A DNA stretch of 64,000 nucleotides from Atriophallophorus winterbourni (taxonomy: Eukaryota > Platyhelminthes > Trematoda > Plagiorchiida > Microphallidae), in NCBI GenBank assembly GCA_013407085.1, contig JACCGJ010014899.1, positions 62,001 to 126,000 on the forward strand, given 5' to 3'. A model generated the notes under the pieces. The model ran no database searches. It was not told the DNA's origin and saw only the letters and a list, made by a program, of their open reading frames with translations. Below are positions 33,846 through 42,427 of the stretch, one piece after another; positions within the stretch are counted from its first letter, which is position 1; every line of letters begins with the position of its first letter. A program made the position numbers and the translations under genes.

Positions 33846-35535
33846 CTGTAGAAATGTTACTTGTTTGGAATTTCAGCTGTCTGCGATGTGGTGATTTTAC
33901 TATCCTGGATTCAGTATTAATCGGTTTCGGAACTCGGTGGTTTAGCGTCTTCAACCTTCCTAAGATCCAAGTTACGCAAACTTACAGTAGCACAGTCCAA
34001 ACTGTCGCTCTGTAAACTCTACGCTTGAGTTTTCGTGACAGCTCTTTCTTACCTCAAAGGTAATTTAGGTGACGGCTGCCTCAAAATACTTGCTGAAACC
34101 TCTTTGTCTAACTACGCCGAACCATTGATACAAATGCTGGTCTACATTTTGTTATCTATATCACGGTATGTGATGTTTGATAAACCAATCTATTATCACA
34201 GAAAAATTAGAACTTAAAATTTATTTAGAATGCTGTTACGATGGTTTATGAATCCCATTCCCTGTGGCTGATTCTAATTGACTTTTATACCAATATAATA
34301 TGAATGAGATGAGACACATTGTCTTAGATCCAACGCAAATCTGTCTAGGCCTGGGCAACCTGACAGTATCTCAGCCCACGTGCAGTCTCTGACTGTACGG
34401 CACTTTGCCTGGATCAGGCTTGTGCATTCATTCATTCATTCATTCAAGTGCAACCTACAAGGCAGCAGGGAGTTGGCAGATAAACGCGCTGTGCGCCAGT
34501 TATCTACCTACGGGACTTCTCTCTGGATTTTTCCTCGGGGTTTTCTCCCGAAGCCTTTCCCGCAATCGGGTGACCCACAAGGCAGTGGGGGGTTGCAGTC
34601 AGGGTTTTCCTTCCCCTAGATGGATTGCCAGTAGCTGACGAGTTCCATCTGCCCGGAGCAAACTGGTTTTAAGGCGCTAGTCACCCGCCTTCGCCCCTTC
34701 TCCTGTCAGTAAGAGCAGTTCCACCGGGCTTGTGAAAGCCACTCGTGTAGGCCAGGAGTTGGACTTGGTTGTCAGAGGCTATTTAAGACGCACGCCACGT
34801 GGGAGCATTTTATAGATAGTAGGTGGCTCATTCCTACTACCACCCCCGGTTGTGACAACCTTTGGAACCTTATATTTCGAACGATATCCAGTCTTTAGTA
34901 AGCGTCTTTGACTGCAGCATTTTTCGCCATACACTGATTTCGAATGTCCATGATGTCTGTAAATCAGTGCTACAATCTACTTGCAGCCAGCTAACTCCAA
35001 AAACCTTATGCTTACAAAACATCACACCACACATTTGTGTAAAACATTATCACGATTGCTCCGTGATGGTGATGATGATGGAAATTTTGGTCTAATGTTT
35101 AGGATCGGAAAACGCGCGTCTTTGAAATGCTGAATATTTTTTGTACGGTGCCAGTTTGGTCTCTATTTCAAATCGCCTGGTAAAACAAATTTATGTGTGT
35201 TGTGTTCTCACCGGCGAGGCCTAACATTTGTCACAGATTTTTAACTTCGTTCGTTCTTTCCCTTTTCATTCACAGAATGCCAGATTCAACTTCCGGAAGG
35301 TCTGAGGGTAGACGAAGAAGTGCGTGACGTGAGAACTACGACTGACAAAGACTATGCTCAACAAATAGAAGCGTTAAGGAAAGAACTTGAGGCTGCAAGA
35401 GATACGAGTAAGCTGGGAGCGGTTGATAAAATCTATGAAGAGAATATGCGTCAAGGACTGGACAGATATCGTACATTGCGGCAAATTCGGCAAGGTAACA
35501 CGAAGAAACGTGTTGAAGTATTTGAATCTATTTGA
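20045..35535 (+). CDS. ERM family protein (ezrin/radixin/moesin-like), 10 exons
   Basis: Joining ten exons at GT...AG sites in consistent phase gives 1641 nt and 546 residues plus TGA. Exons: 20045-20059, 20095-20178, 20212-20424, 20462-20613, 22152-22382, 25837-25933, 26828-26994, 27076-27310, 29804-29990, 35276-35535. Residues 1 to about 298 form the FERM domain (LREIWYFGLQYDSRGYTKFA, FCPSEAALLLASYQAV, MEYLKVAQELDMYGIRYF, RLWLGIGAFGLNIYAYDNK). PIEVQQMKAMAKEK at about 299-312 is the ERM signature that starts the helical linker, and charged coiled coil follows to about 410. The C-terminus RYRTLRQIRQGNTKKRVEVF is the actin-binding C-ERMAD, with the regulatory Thr at 527. ERM proteins bind PIP2 and membrane-protein tails through FERM and F-actin through the tail, and the Thr is phosphorylated to open the protein. 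The actin-binding tail argues against merlin. Vertebrate members have about 577-586 residues; no poly-proline stretch is seen here. The start is the only ATG that makes the N-terminus align with ERM. Confidence 0.95.
20095..20178 (+). CDS. ERM exon 2
   Basis: 28 codons after acceptor ACTTTAG. SAICPNVSKSATVAELFDI matches FERM lobe F1. A nearer acceptor (TTTCAG at 20113-20118) would break the frame, so 20095 is preferred. A 33-nt intron follows. Confidence 0.85.
20212..20424 (+). CDS. ERM exon 3
   Basis: 71 codons with LREIWYFGLQYDSRGYTKFA and RFYPEDVCELIEDITRSYFY, covering F1 to the start of F2. The donor is GAA|GTACGG, followed by a 37-nt intron. Confidence 0.93.
20462..20613 (+). CDS. ERM exon 4
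   Basis: Encodes VKELIISGEIFCPSEAALLL through YLTVENYIPK and ends phase 2 at CA|GTAAGT. This is FERM lobe F2. Confidence 0.93.
21140..21490 (+). repeat. SINE-like family 1 copy, interrupted
   Basis: 5' part 21140-21290 (ACCGTGCTAAATTGATTGGC, CATATCTGTCTAGGCCTG) and 3' part 21425-21485 (GCAGTCTGACTGTACGGC, CTGGATCAGGCTTGTG). About 130 bp of other sequence lies between. It starts with a GGCAACCGGGTAGTAT block that also occurs at 26264-26279. Confidence 0.7.
22055..22143 (+). repeat. (TTA)n microsatellite at a splice acceptor
   Basis: About 88 bp of nearly pure TTA/ATT repeat, ending 8 bp before the AG of ERM exon 5. Confidence 0.97.
22152..22382 (+). CDS. ERM exon 5
   Basis: Encodes ILETHKFSNEEWEKKISALH through LWLGIGAFGLNIYAYDN, FERM F2 to F3. 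The acceptor is TTTCTTTACAG and it ends phase 2 at AA|GTGTGT. Confidence 0.95.
22513..22760 (-). mobile_element. LINE family 2, 3' UTR fragment
   Basis: Reverse complement of the 3' UTR of the copy at 38.5-41.9 kb. The shared blocks are CATTACACCGGCAACATGTA, TTAACTGCCATACAATCATG and CCTACACCTCGAATGGAACA. Confidence 0.75.
23015..25596 (+). mobile_element. LINE family 2 copy 1 (RTE-like), 5'- and 3'-truncated
   Basis: The plus strand carries an APE endonuclease: AMNVRTLRQIGQQAALALTL from an ATG at 23068, VATYAPTNTNSDEEKN, VVLTGDMNARLGRLD, SAQIDHIAISARWRA and IDSDHAFVRCRF. The RT follows: SCSNHRGISLTPIITILLAL, QAGFRPGRGCVDHIFTLQQI, IFLDFKGEFDSV, TSGVRQGCPISPFLFNFVIH and LLDFDYADDIVLLFDS, where FDYADD is catalytic. 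YLGSCINNSASLDDEVSARI and LLYGCETWTLHKEH end it. It stops short of the C-terminal domain present in the 38.5-kb copy. A TGA (about 23569), frame changes (about 24290 and 24900) and a short deletion near 24520 disable it. Confidence 0.88.
25837..25933 (+). CDS. ERM exon 6
   Basis: Encodes LTGQVSFQWAEVRKLEYKRK through FTIMPQDATSR in FERM lobe F3. It enters with one base completing Lys and ends phase 0 at CGG|GTAAGT. Confidence 0.94.
26130..26470. repeat. repeat family 3 copy (ERM intron 6)
   Basis: Shares TTTTTAGTTTCACTGCAT, a GGCAACCGGGTAGTAT block and CGGTTTGCAGCCGTATCG plus TAAGGTTTCCAACCAACT with the copies near 19.5 and 21.3 kb. Confidence 0.5.
26828..26994 (+). CDS. ERM exon 7
   Basis: Encodes NIVFYCESLDECKEVLSTCT, then LHFRRQNSEDPIEVQQMKAM. 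This is the end of F3 and the ERM signature. It ends phase 2 at CA|GTAATG, followed by an 81-nt intron. Confidence 0.95.
27076..27310 (+). CDS. ERM exon 8 (coiled coil)
   Basis: Encodes HERLLAERSARADAERRFED through QRRLEEVNKQLER, heptad-rich charged coiled coil. Donor CGT|GTACGT, phase 0. Confidence 0.94.
27498..27930 (-). mobile_element. RTE-like LINE 3' end, 5'-truncated (ERM intron 8)
   Basis: The minus strand matches the 3' end of the LINE at 30627-33777: a WRKQGGQVNTWLA-like block and RTWDRTWLKICADLASNRRA followed by AWVAAIRDVNEA. The 3' tail is rich in AAGT units (CACAAAAGTAAAGTAAGTAA). It is a typical 5'-truncated insertion. Confidence 0.8.
28422..28652 (-). repeat. SINE-like family 1 copy (ERM intron 8)
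   Basis: Nearly full length: CACAGTCATAGACTGCACGT, GAGACTCCAGCGTGTTTC, AATCAATTTAACACGGTGTT. Confidence 0.8.
29155..29440 (+). mobile_element. LINE family 2, 3' UTR fragment (ERM intron 8)
   Basis: Matches the 3' UTR of the 38.5-kb copy: AAGCTTGTTATGATGCATGA plus CAGTGAAA, CGCAAACTTGTTTT and the ATGGTGATG tail region. Confidence 0.65.
29804..29990 (+). CDS. ERM exon 9
   Basis: Encodes ESLASGEERNRLMHERDAVM through LRLEELVNQANETRTPDVNG, the end of the coiled coil and start of the flexible linker. It ends phase 1 at GATG|GTGAGT. Confidence 0.92.
30062..30200 (-). repeat. SINE-like family 1 copy, diverged
   Basis: GGTCTGGACAGATATAACAA, CTCATTACCCGTGGCAAATC and GATTTAG blocks in family order. 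Confidence 0.55.
30385..30605 (+). repeat. SINE-like family 1 copy
   Basis: Nearly full length: ACACCGTGCTAAATTGATTG, ATATCTGTCTAGGCCTGGGC and AGTCTCTGACTGTGCGGCAC. Confidence 0.85.
30666..31269 (-). pseudogene. RTE-like LINE C-terminal domain
   Basis: Two overlapping open frames: VDRARNAFLQLKGTLWRKP, then FDHWCLRVILGIRYTDRVSN and IQRRRLQWFGHVLRKTDTAL with GGQVKTWLSTVKEDVDTLGL and ASDRRAWAGTIRYINEAG at the end. The RLxWFGHVLR and TW-x-D blocks are the conserved C-terminal part of RTE-type proteins. Confidence 0.82.
31407..32429 (-). pseudogene. RTE-like LINE reverse transcriptase
   Basis: 340 codons. Motifs: RRMQNGKSPGEDGISVELIK (fingers), NYRGISLIDTAAKVFATLLL, QGGFRPGMGCVDQIFTLRRI, FIDFRAAFDSVDR (motif A), HTGVRQGCPLSPVMFNYVVD (motif B), and ISDLDYADDIVVLGDN (catalytic YADD). 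It ends at a TAA; the downstream protein continues in frame for about 30 codons. Confidence 0.9.
32408..33685 (-). pseudogene. RTE-like LINE endonuclease
   Basis: 425 codons from an ATG. APE-type endonuclease motifs in order: YLGCWNVRTLLDVGSQAITM, VACLSEVRLPG (catalytic Glu), ITVVSVYAPTLSADQTTKDD, VLVVAGDWNARTGSADS, ANQIDYVLIRARWMSS and AGTDHTLVRAKLRL (final His). All catalytic residues I can check are present. The frame changes into the RT ORF near 32415. Confidence 0.9.
33778..33845. repeat. (TA)n microsatellite
   Basis: About 67 bp of nearly pure TA, next to the 5' end of the RTE-like LINE. Confidence 0.97.
34325..34446 (+). repeat. SINE-like family 1 copy with (CATT)n tail
   Basis: 5'-truncated. 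GTCTAGGCCTGGGCAACCTG, AGTCTCTGACTGTACGGCAC and TGGATCAGGCTTGTGCATTC, ending in about five CATT units (34425-34446). This copy and the one at 59.4 kb define the 3' end of the family. Confidence 0.88.
34447..34800 (-). repeat. composite RTE-derived element, fragment (left arm of inverted pair)
   Basis: Reverse complement of about 36115-36470: GCAGCAGGGAGTTGGCAGA, TTTTCTCCCGAAGCCTTTCC, GCAAACTGGTTTTAAGGCGC, CTTCGCCCCTTCTCCTG, CAGAGGCTATTTAAGACGC. It lacks the last ~130 bp of the 3' end and abuts the CATT tail of a family 1 copy. Confidence 0.8.
34801..35275. other. intron 9 remainder, nothing recognised
   Basis: Unique-looking sequence up to the exon 10 acceptor TTTTCATTCACAG. Confidence 0.4.
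35276..35535 (+). CDS. ERM exon 10 (C-terminal actin-binding domain)
   Basis: Encodes ECQIQLPEGLRVDEEVRDVR through AQQIEALRKELEAARDTSKL and ends RYRTLRQIRQGNTKKRVEVF plus ESI and TGA. The whole C-ERMAD is on one exon. Confidence 0.95.
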
Positions 35536-36089
35536 GCCTTATTCATTTGCTTTCGAATCAGCTTTTCGCGCGTTTTTCGTACCTCTTGTTTCGCAACATT
35601 ACATCATTACATTACCTTGGCAGATTTGTGCTGCTATTTCCTTGCGTTTGTATTCCGTTCCAATTTGTTGATCACTTGCGACACTATTTTTCATACGATT
35701 TATGCAAAACACCCGGGTGTTCTTTTTATGCAAACCGTTCCGTAGTTGGTGTAACTTTCCTTCTTTTGTGAATTTTTGCTGGCCGTATCCACTACTGTTC
35801 AATGTGCTTGCGTCTTTTTCCGTGACAAAATACATATTCTTCAAACGCTCTGATTTCACCATTTTGGTCGTTGTTACTATCTTTCGACTTTCAATTCAGT
35901 CGTCTAATTTCAGCGAATCGCGTCTGTCGCTTGACTATTTGGTCATCAACAATTTGTAGCAGACAATGCTTAGCCGCGCATACTGCCATCGCGAAATTTC
36001 GGTACTTGTTCTATGAACATCGAGCCATTGTCAACATTCTGATTCGAATTGTTTCAGGATCGCAACGGACGAGTTCGTCGCCATGTAGA

Positions 36090-36095
36090 AATAAA
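36090..36095 (+). terminator. candidate ERM polyadenylation signal
   Basis: AATAAA about 555 nt after the stop codon, just before the composite element at 36110. An inference from position only. Confidence 0.35.
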
Positions 36096-36109
36096 CGTCC
36101 GTACTTACA

Positions 36110-36600
36110 GCGTCTCAAATAGCCTCTGACAACCAAGTCCAGCATCTGGCCTGCACGAGTGGCTCCCCGAGCCCGGCGGAACTGCTTCTACCACCAGGAG
36201 AAGGGGCGAGGGCGAGTGACTGGCGCCTGAAAACCAGTTTGCTTCGGGCAGATGGAGCTCGTTAGCCTGGGAGGGCATTTCATCTAAGGGAAGGAAAACC
36301 CTGATTTTAAACCTCAGCTGCCTTGCGGGATACCCGATCGCGGGAACGGCTTCGGGAGAAAACCCTGAGGAAAAATCTGAAACAGAGTCTGGCTGATGGT
36401 TAGTTGGTGCAAACCACTTCTTTGTGGCAACTCCCTGCTGTCTTGCAGGTCGCACTTGGTTGTACAAAGGCTAGAGAAGCTGACTCGAACAAACGCCGAG
36501 CGGTGCTTCGGACGCCGCTTTGTACCCAAATTCCCAAGAATCTTTATTGAAGCCGACTCATCCTCCAGGAGGAGATAGTCGCACAAAAGTAAAAGTAAGC
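36110..36600 (+). mobile_element. composite non-autonomous element carrying both ends of the RTE-like LINE
   Basis: About 490 bp. The 3' part reads GCACTTGGTTGTACAAAGGC then TCGAACAAACGCC, matching the 5' UTR of the 30.6-33.8 kb LINE. It then switches to GAAGCCGACTCATCCTCCAG and GTCGCACAAAAGTAAAAGTA, the 3' terminus and tail of the same LINE group (also at 27498-27560). The first ~340 bp is not matched inside the intact LINE here. No coding capacity. This looks like an internally deleted LINE or LINE-derived SINE. Confidence 0.75.
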
Positions 36601-36734
36601 GTCGTGGCGTGTCCTGTGAGACGAGGTAAATTTGACAAGCCATGTTTGTTGTAAAATAGATACACGGTGTAGTCATTCAACCTAAAGTTTGTTTCAAAAT
36701 GCTGTGTCATGGTTCAACAAACATTAAAGTCTCT

Positions 36735-37016
36735 ATGATTACGCTGGCTGGGTCATGTGTACAGAATGGAAAATGGTCGTATTCCATAAGATGTAATCTA
36801 TCGTGAATTGAAATCAGGAAGTCGACCATTAGGCGGTAAATACGTTTGCAAAAGAGGTATGCAAGCCTTTGACATTAACCTCGCGATTTGGGAAGAACTT
36901 GCTCTTGACCGCTCACATTGGAGGCATTGTGTAGAGCGTCATCCGCAAGCTTGGGAGGAGCAGATACAACGCTTGGCTGTTGAACGCAGATCACGCTCCG
37001 GCGTGCAACTGACCTA
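36735..37016 (+). mobile_element. LINE C-terminal fragment
   Basis: The plus strand reads LRWLGHVYRMENGRIP, a stop, then ELKSGSRPLGGKYVCKRGMQ and WEELALDRSHWRHCVERHPQ. It pairs with RPLGRPHLRYKDVCKRDMKA of the LINE at 48.8 kb, so it is a related family. Confidence 0.7.
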
Positions 37017-38399
37017 GCTCTGCCTATCGTTGCGGGAGAGATTGTTCCTCCTGAATTGGACTGTTTAATCATTCGATTGATTTTACGTGCACCAAGGGTA
37101 GATCAGTCGGCTTCATTGATATCCTGAAATCCAGAGTCGCGAGGTGTCTACTAGAATCGATATTGTTACTGTTTCCAAATTAGTCCCAAGCACCCTTGAT
37201 GGCATGCGGCTCGTAGGCCAATATAATCTTGCTATTACAACACGATATTTACCTGGTCACCGTTAGATTGCAAGTTTAGCTAGCGCTGTACCTTGCTCAT
37301 TTGATCGTCTCCGTAAAGCGACTTTAAAAACTCATTTTTCCACTGCATGTGCGTCGCGATACCTCATTTCAAGATAAATATGCGGTTCGCGTTAACTTCC
37401 AAAAATTCTTTTTGTGCAAGACCATATTTTGTTTAGTAAGGGCCTCGAACTGGATTTTGCCAAATTGAATACTCGAATGAAAGATTATTCATTAGAGTGG
37501 CATTGTTATGTTGATCGTCCAGTGCGTGTGGACGTATGCTCGTCTGACTGAAGCGTGTCAACTTTGGAACATCTGGTTGTGAATGCAGTTGTGTGAGGGA
37601 AGTGGATTCCACCGTTGAGGCTATTGGGGTCCATTTGGGAATCGTTGATGTTCTTGAACGAAACGAATTAATATTTTGGTGTCTGATCCACTTTACCGAT
37701 GAACTATTTGTAGTGACTTCTTTACGTAGTTATTAAAATTCAACTAGATTTAGCAATCACCATTGGCTTATACATTAAATTTAATGGTTGATTGACGCCT
37801 ACGTGAATTTTTGCTAACATATTTTGATTATGCGTGATCACCTATTAGAAGAATGCGAAAGCTTTAATCCAATCACAATTGTTTATCAAGAGGACAATCC
37901 GTTGTGACTGCAACATTAAAATCGCGCGTGAAGCTCTACAAAAAACGGTGCGCAATAACGAAAACAAAAAATTACACTATCAAGGAGACAAATGCTTCAT
38001 CAATTGGCTTTGTTAACGATTATTTTGAGCTGAATTAGATTAATGACATGATATAGTGACGTCCTGGGCGGCGAAACCGCCCCGTATTCGGCACCGCGAA
38101 AAATCTGTCATACTGACAGTCATGGATCTGGCAACAAAATAGCTTGTTAGTGTCGAACCCATGGCCGAACCATTGAAGGTGTTTAATAAAAACTGCACGA
38201 GTTTTACACATGCAGGCTCCGTGGCTCCAATCGATCGCGACATTTGAAAATTTTCTACTTTACATGCAATGTTGTTTGTATAGAAGCTAACGTGATTTGC
38301 CGTTTAATAATGATCCGATAAACTAGAGACAACATTTACACCGGGATTCAAAATCAAGTCCGAACGGTTAAAATAGTACATCGGATGGAACGTAACGGC
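37017..38399. other. unassigned stretch of 1.4 kb
   Basis: No open frame or repeat that I recognise. Probably intergenic, between the ERM gene and LINE copy 2. Confidence 0.4.
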
Positions 38400-38524
38400 G
38401 ATTAACGACGCGTATTCCAATAGCCACAAAGTTCCGGCTCTCCGGGAGTTGGACCAATGGACACCATCCATACATCATCGTTACATACCAAAACCAGTTT
38501 TAATTCTGTATACACTAATGCGCA

Positions 38525-39448
38525 GTGTTTCTTCAAACTGTTTCTGACCCTTCCCCTCCCCCATCCATTCTTAACAACTCTCCGTCTGTCAATCCCAGCT
38601 TTAGAAAAGACCGCGATGAACATGTTGGAACATTTTCTATTCGCGAATTTACAGACCACTTTCTGAAACCACGGGCTTCAGCTCACATCGGTGCAATGAA
38701 TGTCAGAACTCTCAGAAAAATAGTCCAGCAAGCTGCACTGGCTCTTACCTTAGATAGTCTATCTATTGATGTTTGCTGTTTATCGGAAACGCGCTTATAT
38801 GATCCGTCCATAATTACTGAACTTACTGCCCCAAACCTTTCAACTCGCTACTTTTTGCGCTGCTCTGGTGATTCTGTAGCTGCAATCTCAGGACAGGCGG
38901 GTGTTGGTATAGTGCTGAATTCACGTGCCGAATCATGTCTAATCGATTGGATTCCTTGGAATAGCAGGATGTGCGCAGTTAGATTAGCCACTAATATTAG
39001 ACCAAACTCAAAATCTTCTAATCAGAGATGCTTGTTTATTGTAGCAACTTACGCTCCGACTAACACTAATTCCGACGACGAGAAGAACGCCTTCTACGAC
39101 GATCTTTATGCTCTTTTGCGACGTGCAAAAAGCTCCGATATTGTTGTCTTAGCAGGAGATATGAATGCCAGACTAGGTCGCTTAGACGCATCTGAATCAC
39201 AATTAGGTGGCATGTTTGGTCTTGAAAGCCAACGCACAGATAATGGTGAACGGTTTATACAATTCTGTGCACAATCTCGATTATTCATTAGCAGCACTTC
39301 CTTTCGCCATAAAAGATGTCAATGTGCCACATGGCGCTCGCCGGATGGAAGCCAACCTTCGGCCCAAATCGACCATATCGCCATAAGTGCTCGCTGGAGA
39401 GGTTGCATTGAGGACTGCCGCTCCTTTTGGAATACCTGCATAGATTAA
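38525..39448 (+). pseudogene. LINE family 2 copy 2 endonuclease
   Basis: 307 codons. GAMNVRTLRKIVQQAALALT (likely ATG 38696), VCCLSETRLYDPS (catalytic Glu, mutated to Lys in copy 1), FIVATYAPTNTNSDDEKNAF, VVLAGDMNARLGRLDASES and SAQIDHIAISARWRG. A TAA at 39446 sits just before the SDH-equivalent, which follows as DHALVRCRF-like sequence. Confidence 0.88.
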
Positions 39449-39460
39449 GATCATGCTCTT

Positions 39461-40572
39461 GTGCGATGTAGGTTCTCGTTAAAGTTCTCCGGTACGAAGC
39501 CTTCGAATGGGAAACGCATTGTGGTCGAAAAATTCTCTCTGCCTGCAGTTCAAGACATTTATAGGACCACCTTGAGTAACTCACTCCCAGTTGCTCAGTG
39601 TGCAACTGCCGATGAAAGGTGGAACAAAATAGCAGGGATTATGCGAGCCGCTGCAATAACAGCCTGTGAGACTACACGACCAACCCAAAAGTCCCACTGG
39701 ATTTCACAGCGCTCTATAGAAATTCTTCACCAGCGACGCCAAATACCTCATGGTCCTGGACACAACACAGAGCGTAGACGCGTGAGGAATGAACTTAAAC
39801 GGAGCTTAAGACTAGACAGAGAAAGGTGGTGGCTAAATAAGGTCGAAGAAATGGAAATAGCAAATAATGCGGGTAACGTGCGAAAACTCTTTCAACTTAT
39901 TCGATTGACTGGGCCTACGAAAAAAGGAGTGAGTGAGACTATCGCTGAACTAGACGGTACTCTTATCACTAATAAGAATCGCCGCCTCTCACGTTGGGCC
40001 GAACATTTTGAAGAACAATTCAGTTGGTCGCCTGCAACAGAATCTTCCCTCATTTGAAGCAGTGTGATCCTTGGTCTGTTAGCGTAGATCCCCCTAATGA
40101 TTTAGAAATTAAAGAATGTATCGAATCCATGAAACGATTCAAAGCTGCTGGCCCCGATGACATACCACCTGTCTTGTTCAAAGAAGGTGGCCAAGTCCTT
40201 ATCAGCACACTAGGCGATCTCCTCCGTGAAGTGTGGTTATCAGAATCCGTCCCTCCGAGTTGGGGCGAATCGGTTATCATACATATATTTAAAAAAGGTG
40301 TGCGAAGCTCATGCTCTAATCATCGTGGGATAAGTCTCACTCCCATCATTACGAGATTATTAGCGTCCATATGTCTTCGAAGATTAACATCGCATAGGGA
40401 ATCACAGATCCGAGAGCAGCAAGCTGGCTTCCGGCCTGGCAGAGGCTGTGTCGATCACATTTTTACTCTTCGACGGATCTTAGAACTGCGGCACACTTAT
40501 CGACAGCCGACAATAGCCATCTTTTTAGACTTCAAAGGAGCATTTGATTCAGTCGATCGAATGCCTGTTTAA
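39461..40572 (+). pseudogene. LINE family 2 copy 2 linker and RT N-terminal half
   Basis: Linker with RRRVRNELKRSLRLDRERWW, then after a frame change near 40040 KRFKAAGPDDIPPVLFKEGG, SNHRGISLTPIITRLLASIC, QQAGFRPGRGCVDHIFTLRR and FLDFKGAFDSVDR (motif A). Confidence 0.86.
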
Positions 40573-40581
40573 CACCTTGCT

Positions 40582-41576
40582 GTGCAAAGGCGCATTCCGC
40601 AAAAGTATGTCAACATACTACGTGCACTTTATGCTCATACATCCGGATGCGTTAGGGTTTATAACGAAGTCTCACCCAAATTCCACACTACAAGTGGCGT
40701 CCGACAAGGATGCCCGATTTCTCCGTTTTTGTTCAATTTTGTAATTCAATCATGCAACGATAGCTCTAGTACTTCGACTATGCTGATGATATTTCTGCTC
40801 TTCGACCCTGCATACTGAACAAGCTATCTAGTATTGTGCCGCATTTGTGCGTTTTGCTGCTGCAGGACATCGACATATCGAACAGCACTTTATTACTTGA
40901 CAATCAGGCTCTTGAAATTGTAGATCGTTTTACGTATCTCGGTAGTTGTATCAATAATTCTGCATCGTTAGATGACGAGGTCTCGGCACGCATTTCTAAA
41001 GCGACCGTAGCATTCCGCAACCTAGGTCACCTCTGGCGTCAGAAAGGACTATCTCTGTTACTCAAGGGTAGAGTCTATAAAGCGACAGTTCGGGCTGTGT
41101 TACTATATGGGTGCGAAACCTGGACCTTACGTAAAGAACACATTCAGCGTCTCCAAGTATTTGACAACCGGTGTCTCCGCAGCATTCTAGGAGTTAGCTG
41201 TTACAATCGCATACGCACCGATGCTCTCCGAAATAAGTTGTTGGGTAGTAATGTCGATATAGAGAAGCAGATCAACCTGCATAGGTTACGCTGGCTGGGT
41301 CACGTTTTACGGATGCCGGACCACCGACTTCCGAAACAGATTCTTTTTGCGACGCCACATCCTGATTGGCGTAAATCTCGGGGTGGCCAAACCGTCACAT
41401 GGCATAGGCAGCTAAAAATTCTTACTAGTAACCTTTCCAAAGTAGGCGCAGCGCGTCTTCCAGGCTGGTGTCCCCGCGATCAGATATCGCAGTGGTTAGT
41501 TACGCTTCAGGATATGTCCCGAAACCGTGTTCAATGGCGGTCTTGCACTAAGCATCTTCTTGGAGTGTTTGCTTAA
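40582..41576 (+). pseudogene. LINE family 2 copy 2 RT C-terminal half
   Basis: TSGVRQGCPISPFLFNFVIQ (motif B), a deletion that damages the YADD region (FDYADDI is still visible in another frame near 40780), then YLGSCINNSASLDDEVSARI, LLYGCETWTLRKEHIQRLQV, LHRLRWLGHVLRMPDHRLPK and SRNRVQWRSCTKHLLG before the stop at 41576. Confidence 0.86.
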
Positions 41577-41880
41577 CCTTGTATGTTGTCAAGCGGAGTG
41601 ACGAGAAAAGCTTGTTATGATGCATGACAGTGAAAGCCGCAAGGAAGCTGCCGTGCTGATGTCGCTCTACTCGTTCACGAAACTTGTTTGAATGTATGTT
41701 CCATTCGAGGTGTAGGCACCTCTCCCCAGTTTGTTTGTGCTTACTCTTCTATAGAATCCGTAGCAATTTAAGTCCCACCCTTCCCCATCTTTTAGGATTT
41801 ACTTTTTCATGGTTGTATGGCAGTTAAGCATTCGGTACGTGCTACCGGTGTATTGCTGTCTTTGATGATGATGATGAGTG

Positions 41881-42330
41881 TTTGTGGAACAAAATAGTGT
41901 GTTCGCTCCTTACTCACACCTGGAAAAAAATTACCCAAACATACATTTTCGATCGAAATTTCCTCTTTCCATTTCACAATTAAAATTTCTTTTGCTCCTC
42001 CTTTGAAGTACATGGACGCAAACCTTAAAGTACGATTTGTTTAACTTTTATACGCATATCCAATGGTATTTTACAGCTATTTGCTTTTCACCATAAATCT
42101 TGAATATGTCCCACCAATGACAAGATCGACTCTGTTACGCCCGTTCATTGCGTGAAACCCATGTATTCGCTTTGATTACTTTCTCGTTCTATTGACTGTT
42201 TGTTAATCCATCAACCGCAAGTTGTTTGGCGCCTTTTCTCTGACTCCAGGCCGGTGCTTTGCGTTAAATGTTCATTTAGTGTTCAGTTGCATCGTCTCAC
42301 AACAAGCTCAGTGATTGCCCATAATAATTG
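41881..42330. other. unassigned stretch
   Basis: Nothing recognised. Confidence 0.35.
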
Positions 42331-42427
42331 TGTGTAAAATCACAAGCTTGGAATAGGGGTGTAGCGTAAACAGTTTGGTCCAACTCATGTTGGCCCACAT
42401 GCTGTCAGGCTAGACAGGAATAGACAT
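42331..42427 (-). repeat. SINE-like family 1 copy, strongly degenerate
   Basis: AAAATCACAAGCTTGGA, GGCCCACATGCTGTCAGGCT and AGGAATAGACATT blocks only. Confidence 0.4.

Larger units (their letters stand above)
29991..35275 (+). other. ERM intron 9 (5285 nt)
   Basis: The largest intron. It holds two family 1 copies, a nearly full RTE-like LINE in antisense orientation, a (TA)n tract, a third family 1 copy and a composite element fragment. Confidence 0.85.
38400..41880 (+). mobile_element. LINE family 2 copy 2 (RTE-like), with complete 3' end
   Basis: Same family and orientation as 23015-25596, but with the C-terminal domain, a ~300-nt 3' UTR and a (GAT)n tail at about 41862-41878. The 5' boundary is approximate. 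A TAA near 39446, frame changes near 40040 and 40565, and a deletion of about 60 bp near 40760 inactivate it. The two copies look very similar over their shared length, so the family was active fairly recently. Confidence 0.88.

Noticed and set aside
34380..34638. Two long overlapping plus-strand frames
   Set aside because: They run through a family 1 copy, its CATT tail and the composite element; not genes.
20045..35535. Calling the ERM gene merlin
   Set aside because: The C-terminus has the full ERM actin-binding motif and regulatory Thr, which merlin lacks.
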